Origin: CBDAPI01 sp964565865
GTDB lineage: Bacteria; Acidobacteriota; UBA6911; RPQK01; CBDAPI01
Direction of reading: 5' to 3'
Length of the DNA stretch: 64,000 nucleotides
Assembly: GCA_964565865.1 (NCBI GenBank)
Contig: CAZMGM010000001.1
Coordinates: 62,001-126,000, forward strand
The notes under the pieces are model-generated. The model did no database searches, was not told the DNA's origin, and saw only the letters and a program-made list of their open reading frames with translations. The position numbers and the translations under genes were made by a program. Positions 41,814-51,177 of the stretch are shown here, one piece after another; positions within the stretch are counted from its first letter, which is position 1, and every line of letters begins with the position of its first letter.

Positions 41814-43292
41814 ATGGCAATCGGCACGGGGGCTCATTCCACAGCCTTCAATCTTGAACATGCACAACTTTACATCGACCAGAAGTGGGTCGACGGGGAA
41901 GAGGGCGGTCAGCTGGACGTCATCAATCCGGCTACGGAAGAGACCATTCAGGCAGTTGGCTACGGAACTGCAAACGACGCCCGGACAGCGTTGGAAGCCG
42001 CCCACCGGGCCTTACCCGGCTGGAAATCCCTGACCGCCTACGATCGGGCTGCCAAGCTCAAGCGGATTGCCGAGCTCATCGTGAAACACGCAGATGACCT
42101 GGCGACCACCATGACGATGGAGCAGGGTAAGCCCTTGTCTGAATCCCGCGCGGAAACCATGGCCTCGGCGGCTACTTTCGAATGGTTCGCTGAGGAGGGC
42201 AAGCGCGCCTATGGCCGGACCATTCCGGGCAGTGTGGCGAATAAGCGTTTGTTCACAGTGCGCCATCCGGTTGGTGTGTGCGCAGCAGTGTCACCCTGGA
42301 ATTTCCCGCTTTTGTTGCAGGTACGCAAGATTGCTCCCGCGCTGGCCGTCGGCTGCACCACGGTTTCGCGGCCGGCCAGCCAGACTCCGCTTTGCCTCAT
42401 CCGGCTCTTCGAGCTCATGGAACAGGCTGATCTTCCTCCTGGTGTCGTGAACCTGGTCATGGGCCCCCCACAGGAAATCATGCGGGAGTTCATGAACAAT
42501 AGTATCTGCCGAAAAGTTTCTTTCACCGGATCGACCGAGGTGGGCAAGCAACTGATGAGGCAGTCCAGCGATCAAGTCAAATTACTGAGTCTAGAGCTGG
42601 GTGGCCACGCTCCCGTGATCATTTTCCCAGATGTTGATGTGGAGGCAGCTGCCAAGGCTTCCGTCATCGGAAAGTTCCGGAACAACGGCCAGGTTTGCGT
42701 CAGTCCGACTCGTTTCTACGCCCAGAAGTCTATTGGAAAGGACTACCTGGAAGCGTGCGTGGAAGCAACGAAGAGTCTGAAACTGGGGAACGGGTTGGAG
42801 GAGGGAGTCGAGATCGGCCCCATGTTCGAATCCAGGGCTCTGGACAAGACCGAAGATCTGGTTCGAGATGCCACACAGAAGGGCGCTCGCTGCCTCCTCG
42901 GAGGTGAACGATCGAGGCGCTTCGAAAGTGGCTATTTCTTTGAGCCGACGGTATTGACCGACCTCCAGAGAGACATGGACATCATGCGCGATGAGCCGTT
43001 CGCTCCAGTGATGACCATCCTGGATTTCGACTCGGTTGATGAGGCGATTGCCAAAGCCAACGACACGAACTACGGCCTCGCGGCATATGTCTTCACCAAC
43101 GATCTCACCAACGCATTCAGAATGGCGGATGGTTTAGAGTTCGGGATCATCGGTATCAATGACCCCGTCCCGGCAGCACCCCAGGCACCCTTTGGCGGGT
43201 TGAAAGAGTCGGGGCTGGGCAGAGAAAACGCCATTGAGGGTCTGGACGCCTACCTGGAGACCAAGTCTGTATCCATAGCGCTGCGTACCTAG
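41814..43292 (+). CDS. NAD(P)-dependent aldehyde dehydrogenase
   Basis: A 492-residue ALDH closest in wording to succinate-semialdehyde/glycolaldehyde dehydrogenases. Catalytic residues are Cys295 (NNGQVCVSPTR), Glu261 (LELGGHAP) and Asn163 (SPWNFP). The conserved Lys of the K-P-A cofactor loop, which hydrogen-bonds the NAD ribose, is Arg186 (SRPASQTP). The C-terminal PFGGLKESGLGRE is normal. It pairs with the D-2-hydroxyacid dehydrogenase in one operon. The catabolic genes on the opposite strand (dehydratase, ADH, SDRs) suggest a sugar-acid pathway in which this enzyme oxidises a semialdehyde. Confidence 0.92.
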   Translation: MAIGTGAHSTAFNLEHAQLYIDQKWVDGEEGGQLDVINPATEETIQAVGYGTANDARTALEAAHRALPGWKSLTAYDRAAKLKRIAELIVKHADDLATTMTMEQGKPLSESRAETMASAATFEWFAEEGKRAYGRTIPGSVANKRLFTVRHPVGVCAAVSPWNFPLLLQVRKIAPALAVGCTTVSRPASQTPLCLIRLFELMEQADLPPGVVNLVMGPPQEIMREFMNNSICRKVSFTGSTEVGKQLMRQSSDQVKLLSLELGGHAPVIIFPDVDVEAAAKASVIGKFRNNGQVCVSPTRFYAQKSIGKDYLEACVEATKSLKLGNGLEEGVEIGPMFESRALDKTEDLVRDATQKGARCLLGGERSRRFESGYFFEPTVLTDLQRDMDIMRDEPFAPVMTILDFDSVDEAIAKANDTNYGLAAYVFTNDLTNAFRMADGLEFGIIGINDPVPAAPQAPFGGLKESGLGRENAIEGLDAYLETKSVSIALRT

Positions 43293-43435
43293 TTGAGGCG
43301 GCAATCGGAGTCCGCTGCGGGAGCCGCGCGGCGCAGGAGGTGTTGGAGGTCGGCTGAGTTCTCCCTAGCCCTGGCTTTCGCCAGGAGCTCTGCTTCACCC
43401 GGTGCCGCAGTCCAGGTTCCATCCTGCTGCGATTC

Positions 43436-44532
43436 CTACGACCAAGTCTTTCGAAACAGCCGGAGCGCGTTGCCGTACAGGATCCCCGTGATGTCATCCG
43501 AAGAAAAACCGGCCTCTTCCAGGACCGGACCGAAGCCCTGCAGGTCAGCGATGGTGTCCACGTCGGTGGGTGTTGCCTCGGCACCAAAGCCACCGTCCAT
43601 GTCCGTGCCGATCGCGATATTCGCAGTGGAGCCGCCCGCCAGACCCGCAACATGCTCGATATGTGGGAGCAGGCCTCGCATATCGTATTTTGATTTCCAG
43701 GTTCGGAAATCCGGCCGGGCTCCCCACTCAATGTCGGGGTCAATGAACGACTGGCAGAACACCAGGCCAATGACTCCGTCCCGGGCGATGATCTCCTGAA
43801 TCATCCAATCCTCGAGATGCCGCTGCCCTTTGACCAGGGATCGGCAGGTGCAATGCGAGGCCATGATGGGGCCATCCCAGATCTGAAATGACTCTTGTAC
43901 CGCCTGGTCTGCCATGTGGGTGATGTCGAGGATCATGCCTGCCTGGCGCATTGCCTTGTAAAGTGGCGGCGCGGTCGCCTTCAATCCACCCACGGCACCA
44001 GTCCCGTGTATGTAAGTGTTGTGACCGAAGTGAGCCGGGCCCACGACTCGCAACCCGGCATTCCACCAGAACTCCACGTCGTCCGGATCCGCAATGGGAT
44101 CGGCGCTTTCCATTGAAAGAATGTGATAGACCGGTGGGGATTCGGTCGAATGCTCCCAGGCTTCCACCGCGTCCTGCAGATCCGCCAGTCCCAGTATGGG
44201 CTTGATTTCACCACGCTTGACCATCGCCTGATAGTAGGCAAGATGGCCGCGACCCATGGCCATGGCCTGCTCTTGGGTGCGCAGGCCATCGAGGCGCTTG
44301 TCCAGGGACCTCGGTTCGATGCGGGACATTATCGTACTGAGAATGATCCCGACGCGGCCCCGCCGTAATTCAGTTTGTCGCTCACCTGCGGTGGTTCCAA
44401 ATCTTCCTGCTTGCGAACCTCGAGGACAGGAAGTGTAAGGTCGCGATTCCAGAACAGCGCGTCCCAGGCCAGATCCAGGTGGAGATCAATGATCAGGGGT
44501 TGTGTCACGGGTAAACTAATCTGTTCTTCCAT
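43436..44532 (-). pseudogene. Membrane dipeptidase (M19) gene with a single-base frameshift
   Basis: The N-terminal frame from the ATG at 44530-44532 has IIDLHLDLAWDALFWNRDL (the zinc HxD motif) and runs out at a TAA just before 44329. The rest of the peptidase, 297 codons, is in another frame: GRVGIILSTIMSRIEPR, LRTQEQAMAMGRGHLAYYQA, SMESADP (metal Glu), LDITHMAD (His), MASHCTCRSL (His), TDMDGGFGAE. Inserting one C in the GGCGGGGCC run near 44365 would restore one frame of about 365 residues, a normal M19 length. Either a very recent pseudogene or a sequence error. The family cleaves dipeptides and beta-lactam-like bonds. Confidence 0.75.
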
Positions 44533-44935
44533 CAGAAGACATAGATTTGGGCCGTCGCTGCAGGTCGAGATAAAAGAGGCTTCCCCACAGCACCACCACC
44601 TCTCCCCCCAAACACCAGACAATGGCGACGGCACGAATTTTTCGCACTGGCAAGCGTCCCCTCCAGCGGTACATGGGATGCCCGTCGCTGAGGATCATGT
44701 GTCGCATGCCGGAGTGGGCCAATACCCATTTCAGAAAAGACACCGCCAGAAACACCCACAGGATGCGGTAGCCGAATATGGTGCCGCCCCGCGAGGAAAA
44801 CAGGGTTTCTCCCCTTCCCTGGGTCAACGAGACTACGATCGCACCAGGCCCGAAAAAGCGCAGTCACAGCAGAGGATTAGCCCGAATCCGAGCACGTGGC
44901 GGTGCCAGTACTTCTTGCTCGACTTCCTGGTTCAT
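44533..44935 (-). pseudogene. N-terminal remnant of an NRAMP-type metal transporter
   Basis: The ATG at 44933-44935 opens a short frame (MNQEVEQEVLAPPRARIRAN) that stops. A shifted frame continues with FFGPGAIVVSLTQGRGETLF, then GYRILWVFLAVSFLKWVLAH, the start of an NRAMP/divalent-metal transporter (G-P-G-x-I-V and helix 2). The coding signal ends where the M19 gene begins; helices 3-11 are missing. Confidence 0.55.
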
Positions 44936-44953
44936 CATCGATCAATTGAGTTC

Positions 44954-46669
44954 CTACTCTTGAGGTCCCGTTGCCGTCAGAAAATCCAGATCGGCTCCCA
45001 GATGGGCTGGCAGGACATGCTGCGTGTAAAGGCGGGCCCAGCCACGGGCAGGGAGCGGGCGCGGAGAGAAAGTCGCGCGTCGACGTTCCATTTCGGCATC
45101 TTCAACCAGAAGGTCGATGCGTCGTTCACTCCCGTTGAGTTCAATCAAGTCCTGGTCCTGGACCAGCGCCAGCGGTCCACCGGTTGCGGCCTCTGGAGAG
45201 CAATGGAGAACCACCGTGCCAAAAGCCGTGCCGCTCATTCGTGCATCTGAGACACGCACCATGTCGCGGATACCCGCCTCGGCCAAGTAGCGAGGGATGG
45301 GCAAAGATCCTGCTTCCGGCATACCGGCGCCCACCGGACCTGCGTTGCGCAGAACCAGGACATGGTTCGGAGTGATTTTCAAGCTGGGGTCGTCGATACG
45401 ACGCTCAACATCCTCGGGGGACTCGAACACGACTGCGGGACCCCTGTGATTCAACAAGGATTCGGTGGCCGCTGCCGCCTTGATCACTGCCCCTTCGGGC
45501 GCCAGTGAACCTTTCACAATCAGCAGCGACCGAGTCGACCCAAACGGGGAATCGAGTGGGTGGATAACATCCTGCCACTCGCCTGGAGACTCGACCTGCT
45601 CGAGCAGTGCCCCGACTGTTTTTCCAGTCACGCCGCGCGTCGCGAGATCCAGAAGATCTCTCATCGCTTTCAGCAGGACAGCCACACCACCGGCCCGGTG
45701 CATATCCTCCAGCCAGTTGTAGCCAGTCGGCTTGCAATTCACCAGTAGCGGCACTTGCTCCGAGATCCTGTTGAAATCCTCGAGGGTGAGATCCACTGCC
45801 ACACGTCGAGCCAGAGCCAGGAGGTGGATGATGGCATTAGTGGAACCGCCCAGTGAGATCAACACCGCAATGGCATTCTCAAAAGCGCTGCGGGTGAGGA
45901 TATCTCGCGGTCGAATGGGCTCCTGCGCCAGTTCCACCGCCCTTCGCCCCGAAGCCACCGCATTGCGCAGACGATCGCCTGAACCCGACGGAGCCGTAGC
46001 ACCACCGGGGAGCATTAGCCCCAGCGCCTCGGTCAGGCAGGCCATCGTCGAAGCCGTGCCCATGACCATACAGGTCCCTCCCGTGGAACACAGAGATTGT
46101 TCAACTTCCTCGATCTCCTGCTCCTTTAGTTCGCCTCCGCGAAACCCCGTCCAGTAGATGCGGCAGTCCGTACAGGCGCCCAGCCTCCGATCACGCCAGC
46201 TTCCGGTCCGCATCGGACCCGTCACGACAGAGATGGCGGGGACGTTGGCAGAGGCGGCAGCCATGAGCTGGGCCGGCACGGTCTTGTCACAACCACCCAC
46301 CAGAACAGCGGCGTCCATCGGATAGGCCCGAAGGGCCTCCTCTGTTTCCATCGCCAGCAGATTGCGATAGAGCATCGAGGTTGGCGAGATCAGAATTTCG
46401 CCCAGGGAGAGAGTCGGGCACGTGAGCGGCAAACCGCCGGCTTCGAGAACGCCGCGTTTGACCGCGTCCACCAGGGCCGGCATATCACGGTGACAGGTCG
46501 TGTAGTCCGAGCTGGTATCGATAATGGCGACCAGAGGTCGCTCCAAATCGATTCGATCATAACCGGCCGAGGCCAGAAAGGCTCTGCGCAGATACCTGCT
46601 GAAGTCGGGATCCCCATAAGAAGTGAGGTCCTGATCGACGCCGCGCGGCGAAGGATTGGCTTTATTCAA
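44954..46669 (-). CDS. IlvD/Edd-family dehydratase, probably for sugar acids
   Basis: A 571-residue Fe-S dehydratase. The cluster cysteines are Cys59 (DYTTCHRD), Cys127 (VGGCDKT) and Cys200 (GGTCMVMGTAST); Lys129 beside the second Cys is the carbamylated lysine in relatives. LISLGGSTNAIIHLLALARR and SDARMSGTAFG are family signatures. The length and the CTDCRIYW segment fit the arabinonate/xylonate/fuconate dehydratase branch better than IlvD of branched-chain synthesis. It would turn an aldonate into a 2-keto-3-deoxy acid. The start is TTG at 46667-46669, overlapping the stop of the ADH gene by 4 bases, so the two are translationally coupled. Confidence 0.9.
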   Translation of the reverse strand: MNKANPSPRGVDQDLTSYGDPDFSRYLRRAFLASAGYDRIDLERPLVAIIDTSSDYTTCHRDMPALVDAVKRGVLEAGGLPLTCPTLSLGEILISPTSMLYRNLLAMETEEALRAYPMDAAVLVGGCDKTVPAQLMAAASANVPAISVVTGPMRTGSWRDRRLGACTDCRIYWTGFRGGELKEQEIEEVEQSLCSTGGTCMVMGTASTMACLTEALGLMLPGGATAPSGSGDRLRNAVASGRRAVELAQEPIRPRDILTRSAFENAIAVLISLGGSTNAIIHLLALARRVAVDLTLEDFNRISEQVPLLVNCKPTGYNWLEDMHRAGGVAVLLKAMRDLLDLATRGVTGKTVGALLEQVESPGEWQDVIHPLDSPFGSTRSLLIVKGSLAPEGAVIKAAAATESLLNHRGPAVVFESPEDVERRIDDPSLKITPNHVLVLRNAGPVGAGMPEAGSLPIPRYLAEAGIRDMVRVSDARMSGTAFGTVVLHCSPEAATGGPLALVQDQDLIELNGSERRIDLLVEDAEMERRRATFSPRPLPARGWARLYTQHVLPAHLGADLDFLTATGPQE

Positions 46670-47772
46670 TTGAAGAGAACCACAGTACGAGCAACCTCGC
46701 CCTTCTCAAGTGCTGAATAGGCCTCGTTGATCTGCTCAAAAGGATAAGTGCGGGTGAGCAGTTCGTCCAGTTTGAGCTTTCCGGCCTGGTAGAGATCCAT
46801 CAACATGGGAATGTCGATTCGGGGCCTGCTTGACCCATACACGGACCCCCTCAAGACTCGCTCATCGAAGATAAGTCCCATGATGGGTATGGACACCTCG
46901 GTTTCGAAGGTCGTGACGCCGAGAGCAATCGCCTCGCCGCACTTGGCCAGGCAGTCGTAGGCCTGTCGGAGCGTCTTCGGGCTCCCGATGACCTCGAACG
47001 CATAGTTCACTCCCTTCTGTCCGGTCAGGGACAGGATCTGTTCAACCGGATCACTCGATGACGCGTTGACCGTGTGGGTAGCTCCAAACTGTCGGGCCAG
47101 GTCAAGTTTGTTGTCCAGAAGATCCACGGCGATTATCTTTTCAGCTCCGGCCAGGGCGGCACCCTGTACCACGTTCAAGCCTACTCCCCCGCTGCCGAAG
47201 ACCGCCACACAACTTCCCGGCTTCACCCGGGCGGCATTCGTCACCGCTCCCATTCCCGTGATGACCGCGCAGCCCAGCAAGGCCGCCTGCTGAAGCGGGA
47301 AGCCTTCTGGAACCTTCACCAGAGCCTTCTCCATGATCACAGTGTACTCGGAGAAGGCCGACACGCCGATGAAGTGTTTGATCTCGGTCCCGTCCAGGGA
47401 AAACCGGCTGCTACCGTTCAACAGTCGTCCCGTCGATCGGATTTTCCGTCCCACTCCGCACAGTGCCGGGCGCGCCGCAGTACAGTACTCGCACTCGCCA
47501 CAGGAGACTCGCCAGAGAGGAATGACATTGTCTCCCGGGCGAACCGAGGTCACCCCCGGACCTGTTTCGATTACTGTCCCGGCTCCTTCATGTCCCAGGA
47601 TAGCCGGCAGTGGCGCATCCAAGTGCCCCGTCATCACGTGCAGGTCACTGTGGCAAATTCCGCCAACCGCCATGCGAACCAGAACCTCATCTGCCTGAGG
47701 CTTAGCTACTTCGACCTCTCGAATATCCAGTTTCTGGCCGACTTCGAAGAGTATGGCCGCCTTCGCTTTCAT
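46666..47772 (-). CDS. Zinc-dependent alcohol dehydrogenase
   Basis: A 368-residue MDR enzyme of the class III-like group. The catalytic zinc ligands are Cys40 (GICHSD) and His61 (LGHEGAG). The structural zinc lobe is Cys91, Cys94, Cys97 and Cys105, and the NAD loop is AVFGSGGVGLNVVQGA. A very strong AGGAGGT site precedes the ATG at 47770-47772. It sits between two SDR genes and a sugar-acid dehydratase. Oxidation of a polyol or hydroxyacid intermediate is the natural guess, but substrate specificity cannot be read. Confidence 0.92.
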   Translation of the reverse strand: MKAKAAILFEVGQKLDIREVEVAKPQADEVLVRMAVGGICHSDLHVMTGHLDAPLPAILGHEGAGTVIETGPGVTSVRPGDNVIPLWRVSCGECEYCTAARPALCGVGRKIRSTGRLLNGSSRFSLDGTEIKHFIGVSAFSEYTVIMEKALVKVPEGFPLQQAALLGCAVITGMGAVTNAARVKPGSCVAVFGSGGVGLNVVQGAALAGAEKIIAVDLLDNKLDLARQFGATHTVNASSSDPVEQILSLTGQKGVNYAFEVIGSPKTLRQAYDCLAKCGEAIALGVTTFETEVSIPIMGLIFDERVLRGSVYGSSRPRIDIPMLMDLYQAGKLKLDELLTRTYPFEQINEAYSALEKGEVARTVVLFN

Positions 47773-47856
47773 GTCCTTTGACCTCCTTCGCCCCCTCCAT
47801 TCCGCAGCGCTGGCAGATCGGGGGCAACCAGGGTACCGTGCCGACCCCGCTTGGGG

Positions 47857-48603
47857 CTACAACATGGTAACCCCACCGTTGACCACCAAAGTGTGGCCGG
47901 TAATAAAATCGTTGAGCACGAGTCCCAGAATGGCTTCTGCTACATCTTCAGGGCGACCCAACCGTTGGAGAGGGTTGTTTCTTCTGTATTCATCAGCGAA
48001 TGACTCCATCCCCTCAATCCAGCGTGTCTCCGCCACTCCCGGGGCCACAGCGTTAACGTGAATTTCCGGGGCCTGGCTTATTGCCAGGGCACGAGTCATG
48101 TTCACTACGGCCGCTTTCGAAGCGGTGTAGGCGATGGAACTTCCCTGTCCTGTGAACGCCGAGTCCGAGGCTACATTGACAATTTGTCCACTATTATGAA
48201 CTTTCATCGCGGCAATCGCTGCTCGTGAACAAAAAAATGTTCCCTTCACATTCACCGCAAGGATCTTGTCCCAGAGTGCTTCGGTCATTCCTTCCAGGTC
48301 CCGGGTAGGGACAAGCTCCGTGATCCCTGCATTGTTAACCAGGATGTCCAGCCGGCCCATTGTATTTACGACTTCCTGCACCATGGATCTTACGGATGTA
48401 TCGTTTGAGATATCCGCCCGAACGGAAATGCCTTCGGAGCCGAGTCCCTGTATCTCGGAGACGGTGTCCGCGGCATCTGCTTCGGAAAGGGAGAAGTTGA
48501 CGGCAACGTTTGCCCCTTCCCGTGCAAAGCGGAGAGACGTTGCCTTTCCGATCCCGGTGCCGCCTCCGGTCACCAGCGCGACCTTTCCCGTCAGTCTGCC
48601 CAT
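47857..48603 (-). CDS. SDR family oxidoreductase (1)
   Basis: A 248-residue classical short-chain dehydrogenase. The cofactor loop is TGGGTGIGKAT, then ILVNNAGI, Ser in NVASDSAF, and the catalytic pair in YTASK. The C-terminal GHTLVVNGGVTML is FabG-like. The ATG at 48601-48603 with a GGAGGT site is chosen; the longer frame to 48735 runs through a repeat element. It lies 84 bases upstream of the ADH gene in the same operon direction. Confidence 0.92.
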   Translation of the reverse strand: MGRLTGKVALVTGGGTGIGKATSLRFAREGANVAVNFSLSEADAADTVSEIQGLGSEGISVRADISNDTSVRSMVQEVVNTMGRLDILVNNAGITELVPTRDLEGMTEALWDKILAVNVKGTFFCSRAAIAAMKVHNSGQIVNVASDSAFTGQGSSIAYTASKAAVVNMTRALAISQAPEIHVNAVAPGVAETRWIEGMESFADEYRRNNPLQRLGRPEDVAEAILGLVLNDFITGHTLVVNGGVTML

Positions 48604-48649
48604 CGCACTACCTCCACACCACCCGGCTGCACTGGACCCTTTCTGCAAT

Positions 48650-48758
48650 GTAGAAGGACTCTCCGTGGTCCTATCGGTACGGCACGGAGTAAGCCGGCCG
48701 TTAACGGTGTGCTCACGCTCTACCGTTCTGCACATCGCCGCACGGAAGCAGCTCCTAC
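48650..48758 (+). repeat. REP-like palindromic element, long copy
   Basis: It begins GTAGAAGGACTCTCCGTGG and ends GGAAGCAGCTCCTAC, so the ends are near-complementary. The same start and end words occur in inverted orientation at 49680-49726. Compared with that copy, this one has about 60 extra bases in the middle, between TATCG and CATCG. Confidence 0.6.
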
Positions 48759-48784
48759 GATTTCAACTCAAACGTATCTGCACC

Positions 48785-49564
48785 TTAACCACTCAGTCTG
48801 GACCACAGCCAATCCGGCATCTCGATAACGGAAGTCAGACCGCCGTCCACTACTAAATAGGTTCCAGTCATGTAGGAAGACATGTCCGAGGCCAGAAACA
48901 GAGCGGCCTGGGCAATATCTTCCGGCTGCCCATTACGGCGAAGGGGACACATCTCAGCAGTTTTCACCCGGTCGCTTTGCGAGAGGCCTTCCCACAGGCC
49001 TGTCTCGATGGCGCCCGGCAGAATCGCATTGACCCGAACGGTCGGGGCATAGTCTGCAGCCAGCGACCGTGTGAGCGCCAGAAGTCCCCCTTTGGAGGCT
49101 TGATAGGCAGAATGTAAGGCGTAGCCCCGGATCGACTGCACCGATCCGGTGACGACAAATGTGCCTCCACCCCGGGCCAACATCGGGGGAAGCGCGCAAT
49201 GCGCAATCATCCAGGTGGCCTTCAAACACACGTCCAGGGTGCGGTCCCAATCAGCTTCACTCGTATCCGTGGCGTTTGCGAGGGGATAGGCAGCCGCGTT
49301 GCTGTAGACAATATCCAGCTGGCCGTAGCGATCCAGGGCAGCGCCGACCATCGCCTTCACCGAGGCCATCTCTCCAACGTCGGCCTTCACGGAGAAACCT
49401 TCACCGGAGGCTCTTCGTATGTCCTCAACGGTCTTTTGAGCCCCGATCTCATTGATATCCGCGACCACGACGCTGGCGCCCTGGCGAGAAAAGAGTTCAG
49501 CTGTGGCCCGTCCGATTCCCGAAGCCGCACCTGTGATCAGGGCAACTTTATCCTGCAGTAACAT
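48785..49564 (-). CDS. SDR family oxidoreductase (2)
   Basis: A 259-residue classical SDR: TGAASGIGRAT loop, VYSNAAAY in place of the usual NNAG, GSVQSIRGYAL with the catalytic Ser, and the YQASK pair. The C-terminus is GTYLVVDGGLTSV followed by an 18-residue tail. The ATG at 49562-49564 has a GAGGGGGG site. It is the first gene of the reverse-strand dehydrogenase/dehydratase set and is flanked by two inverted copies of a REP-like element. Likely a sugar or polyol dehydrogenase. Confidence 0.92.
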   Translation of the reverse strand: MLLQDKVALITGAASGIGRATAELFSRQGASVVVADINEIGAQKTVEDIRRASGEGFSVKADVGEMASVKAMVGAALDRYGQLDIVYSNAAAYPLANATDTSEADWDRTLDVCLKATWMIAHCALPPMLARGGGTFVVTGSVQSIRGYALHSAYQASKGGLLALTRSLAADYAPTVRVNAILPGAIETGLWEGLSQSDRVKTAEMCPLRRNGQPEDIAQAALFLASDMSSYMTGTYLVVDGGLTSVIEMPDWLWSRLSG

Positions 49565-49679
49565 TTGTAACCCCCCTCAAGATAATAGTCTTCGGACCCA
49601 GTTTCCAGTGGGCAGGGCAGGGGCAGGGCCGCCCCCTCTGATTTGCCGGCGGAGGTGCGCATCCTCGGGATGCTACGGA

Positions 49680-49726
49680 GTAGGAGCTGTTCCATACGGC
49701 GATCGGACCACAGAGAGTCCTCCTAC
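49680..49726 (-). repeat. REP-like palindromic element, short copy
   Basis: Read on the reverse strand it starts GTAGGAGGACTCTCTGTGG and ends GGAACAGCTCCTAC; the outer GTAGGAG and CTCCTAC are perfect inverted repeats. It is the inverted partner of 48650-48758, with the second SDR gene between them. The rest of 49727-49935 holds no gene I can support. Confidence 0.6.
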
Positions 49727-49935
49727 GCTGAGGATATTTGATACACCTGTTGAAAGGCTCGAGTTCGAGCTTCCCGTTGTAGACCATGTCCCTCAGCTTG
49801 AACTTCTTCTTCACTTTCTGGCGGGACAGAGAGCATTCTACTACCCGGGGGATTCCTCGGGACTGGTAGACATTGGACGTGGCTGGCAAGCGCGCACCAG
49901 GGTGGCTAAAATGATGTGACCAGGCCTGGCAGTCC

Positions 49936-50514
49936 GTGGTCAAAGTCGCAACGCGACATGACGGGCGGCCGAGGAAAACAAACTTGAGTCTTGAGTCAAA
50001 AGGCAAATTGCTGGACGGAGACAAACCGGCTACGCCGGAGGCCTTGTTTCAGATGCTCTCCGAGCTGGAAATCCATCACGAAACAATTCGCCATCCAGCA
50101 GTGTTCACGGTCACCGAAGCCCAGGCCGACCGTTTCGGCATGACCGGTGGTTTCACTAAGAACCTTTTTCTCAGAAACAAGCAGGGCCGGATGTGGCTGG
50201 TGGTCTGCGATGAGAATCGTCGACTCGACCTGAAAGCGGTCGCCACGAACCTGCAAACTGGACGGCTTTCCTTCGGGAGTCCAGACCGTCTGATGCAATA
50301 CCTGGGCGTTGCCCCGGGTGCGGTGACACCTTTCGCTGCCATGAACGACAGGCAAGGCTGCGTCCGGCTGGTAATGGACCGGTCTCTTCTCCAGCTCTCT
50401 GAGCTGAACTTTCATCCGCTGGACAACACTATGACCACCCGCATTGCGACTCGGGACCTGCTCCTGTTCCTCGAACGCGCGAACCACGCTCCCCAGTTCA
50501 TCGAGCTGGAGTAG
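49936..50514 (+). CDS. Aminoacyl-tRNA deacylase, YbaK/ProXp-ala type
   Basis: A 192-residue trans-editing enzyme of the INS superfamily that hydrolyses mischarged tRNA, most likely Ala-tRNA(Pro). Diagnostic segments are GGFTKNLFLRNKQGRMWLVV (with the conserved Lys), LDLKAVATNL, LSFGSPDRLMQYLGV, PGAVTPFAAMND and LNFHPLDNTMTTRIA. The listed GTG start adds about 30 poorly conserved residues; the domain proper begins near TPEALFQMLSELEI, so a later start is possible. It is monocistronic. Confidence 0.85.
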   Translation: MVKVATRHDGRPRKTNLSLESKGKLLDGDKPATPEALFQMLSELEIHHETIRHPAVFTVTEAQADRFGMTGGFTKNLFLRNKQGRMWLVVCDENRRLDLKAVATNLQTGRLSFGSPDRLMQYLGVAPGAVTPFAAMNDRQGCVRLVMDRSLLQLSELNFHPLDNTMTTRIATRDLLLFLERANHAPQFIELE

Positions 50515-50759
50515 GAGGTTGCCAGCTGCCCTCTGTACGAGGCTCCGAGCCCCGTGTCTACGATCTCACCCCGATTAAGGGGATGGCCAACTTCCAGCCC
50601 AGATTCCCACTCAAGCAAGTGGCCTGTACACCACGCTGGCGTGGGGAGGAGATTCCGGCTGAACTGGTGCTCAGAGACCCCCACGAATGGCTGCGACCAA
50701 CAAGCAAAGAAATACCCGCCCGTCAGAACTGAGAGGATGTACCTGGGAGAGCAGGCCTG

Positions 50760-51089
50760 CTAGTCCGTCCAGGCAGGGTGGGGAGCCATGAAGACAATGC
50801 AACTCAGGCGGTTCTTCCCGATATTTTCCACTCCGTGTGGCACGCGTGAAAATGCACAAGTGATCTCCCCCGGCCCCAGAAGGCGTGTTTCTGGGCCGAT
50901 GGTGAAACGCCCCCTGCCCTCTACCACATAGTAGATCTTGTCATTCCCCCGGTGACTGTGTACCTTCTGCTTCTGCCCGGGTTCCAGACAGTAGACGTCA
51001 CAGAACATCCGAGGGCTCTCGAAAAGATTGATTTTCTGCATTTCCTGCGAACTAAATTGAACGGCTTCGGATACCTTCTTCACTTCCAT
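50760..51089 (-). CDS. Cupin-domain protein
   Basis: A 109-residue single-domain cupin. Motif 1 is HSHRGNDKIYYVVEGRG (two His and a Glu-equivalent), motif 2 PGEITCAFSRVPHGVENIG (His). Together they can hold one metal ion. Such small cupins can be isomerases, dioxygenases or sensors; nothing here chooses between them. No ribosome site is evident before the ATG at 51087-51089. It lies between the tRNA-editing gene and the FecA-like receptor. Confidence 0.82.
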   Translation of the reverse strand: MEVKKVSEAVQFSSQEMQKINLFESPRMFCDVYCLEPGQKQKVHSHRGNDKIYYVVEGRGRFTIGPETRLLGPGEITCAFSRVPHGVENIGKNRLSCIVFMAPHPAWTD

Positions 51090-51177
51090 AAGGAGATTCT
51101 AACCAATCCGGAAGCTATGAGACTTCACTGATTCGTGCGGCGGGTAGAGCTACCTCTATCTAAAGTAGATCAGCGCG

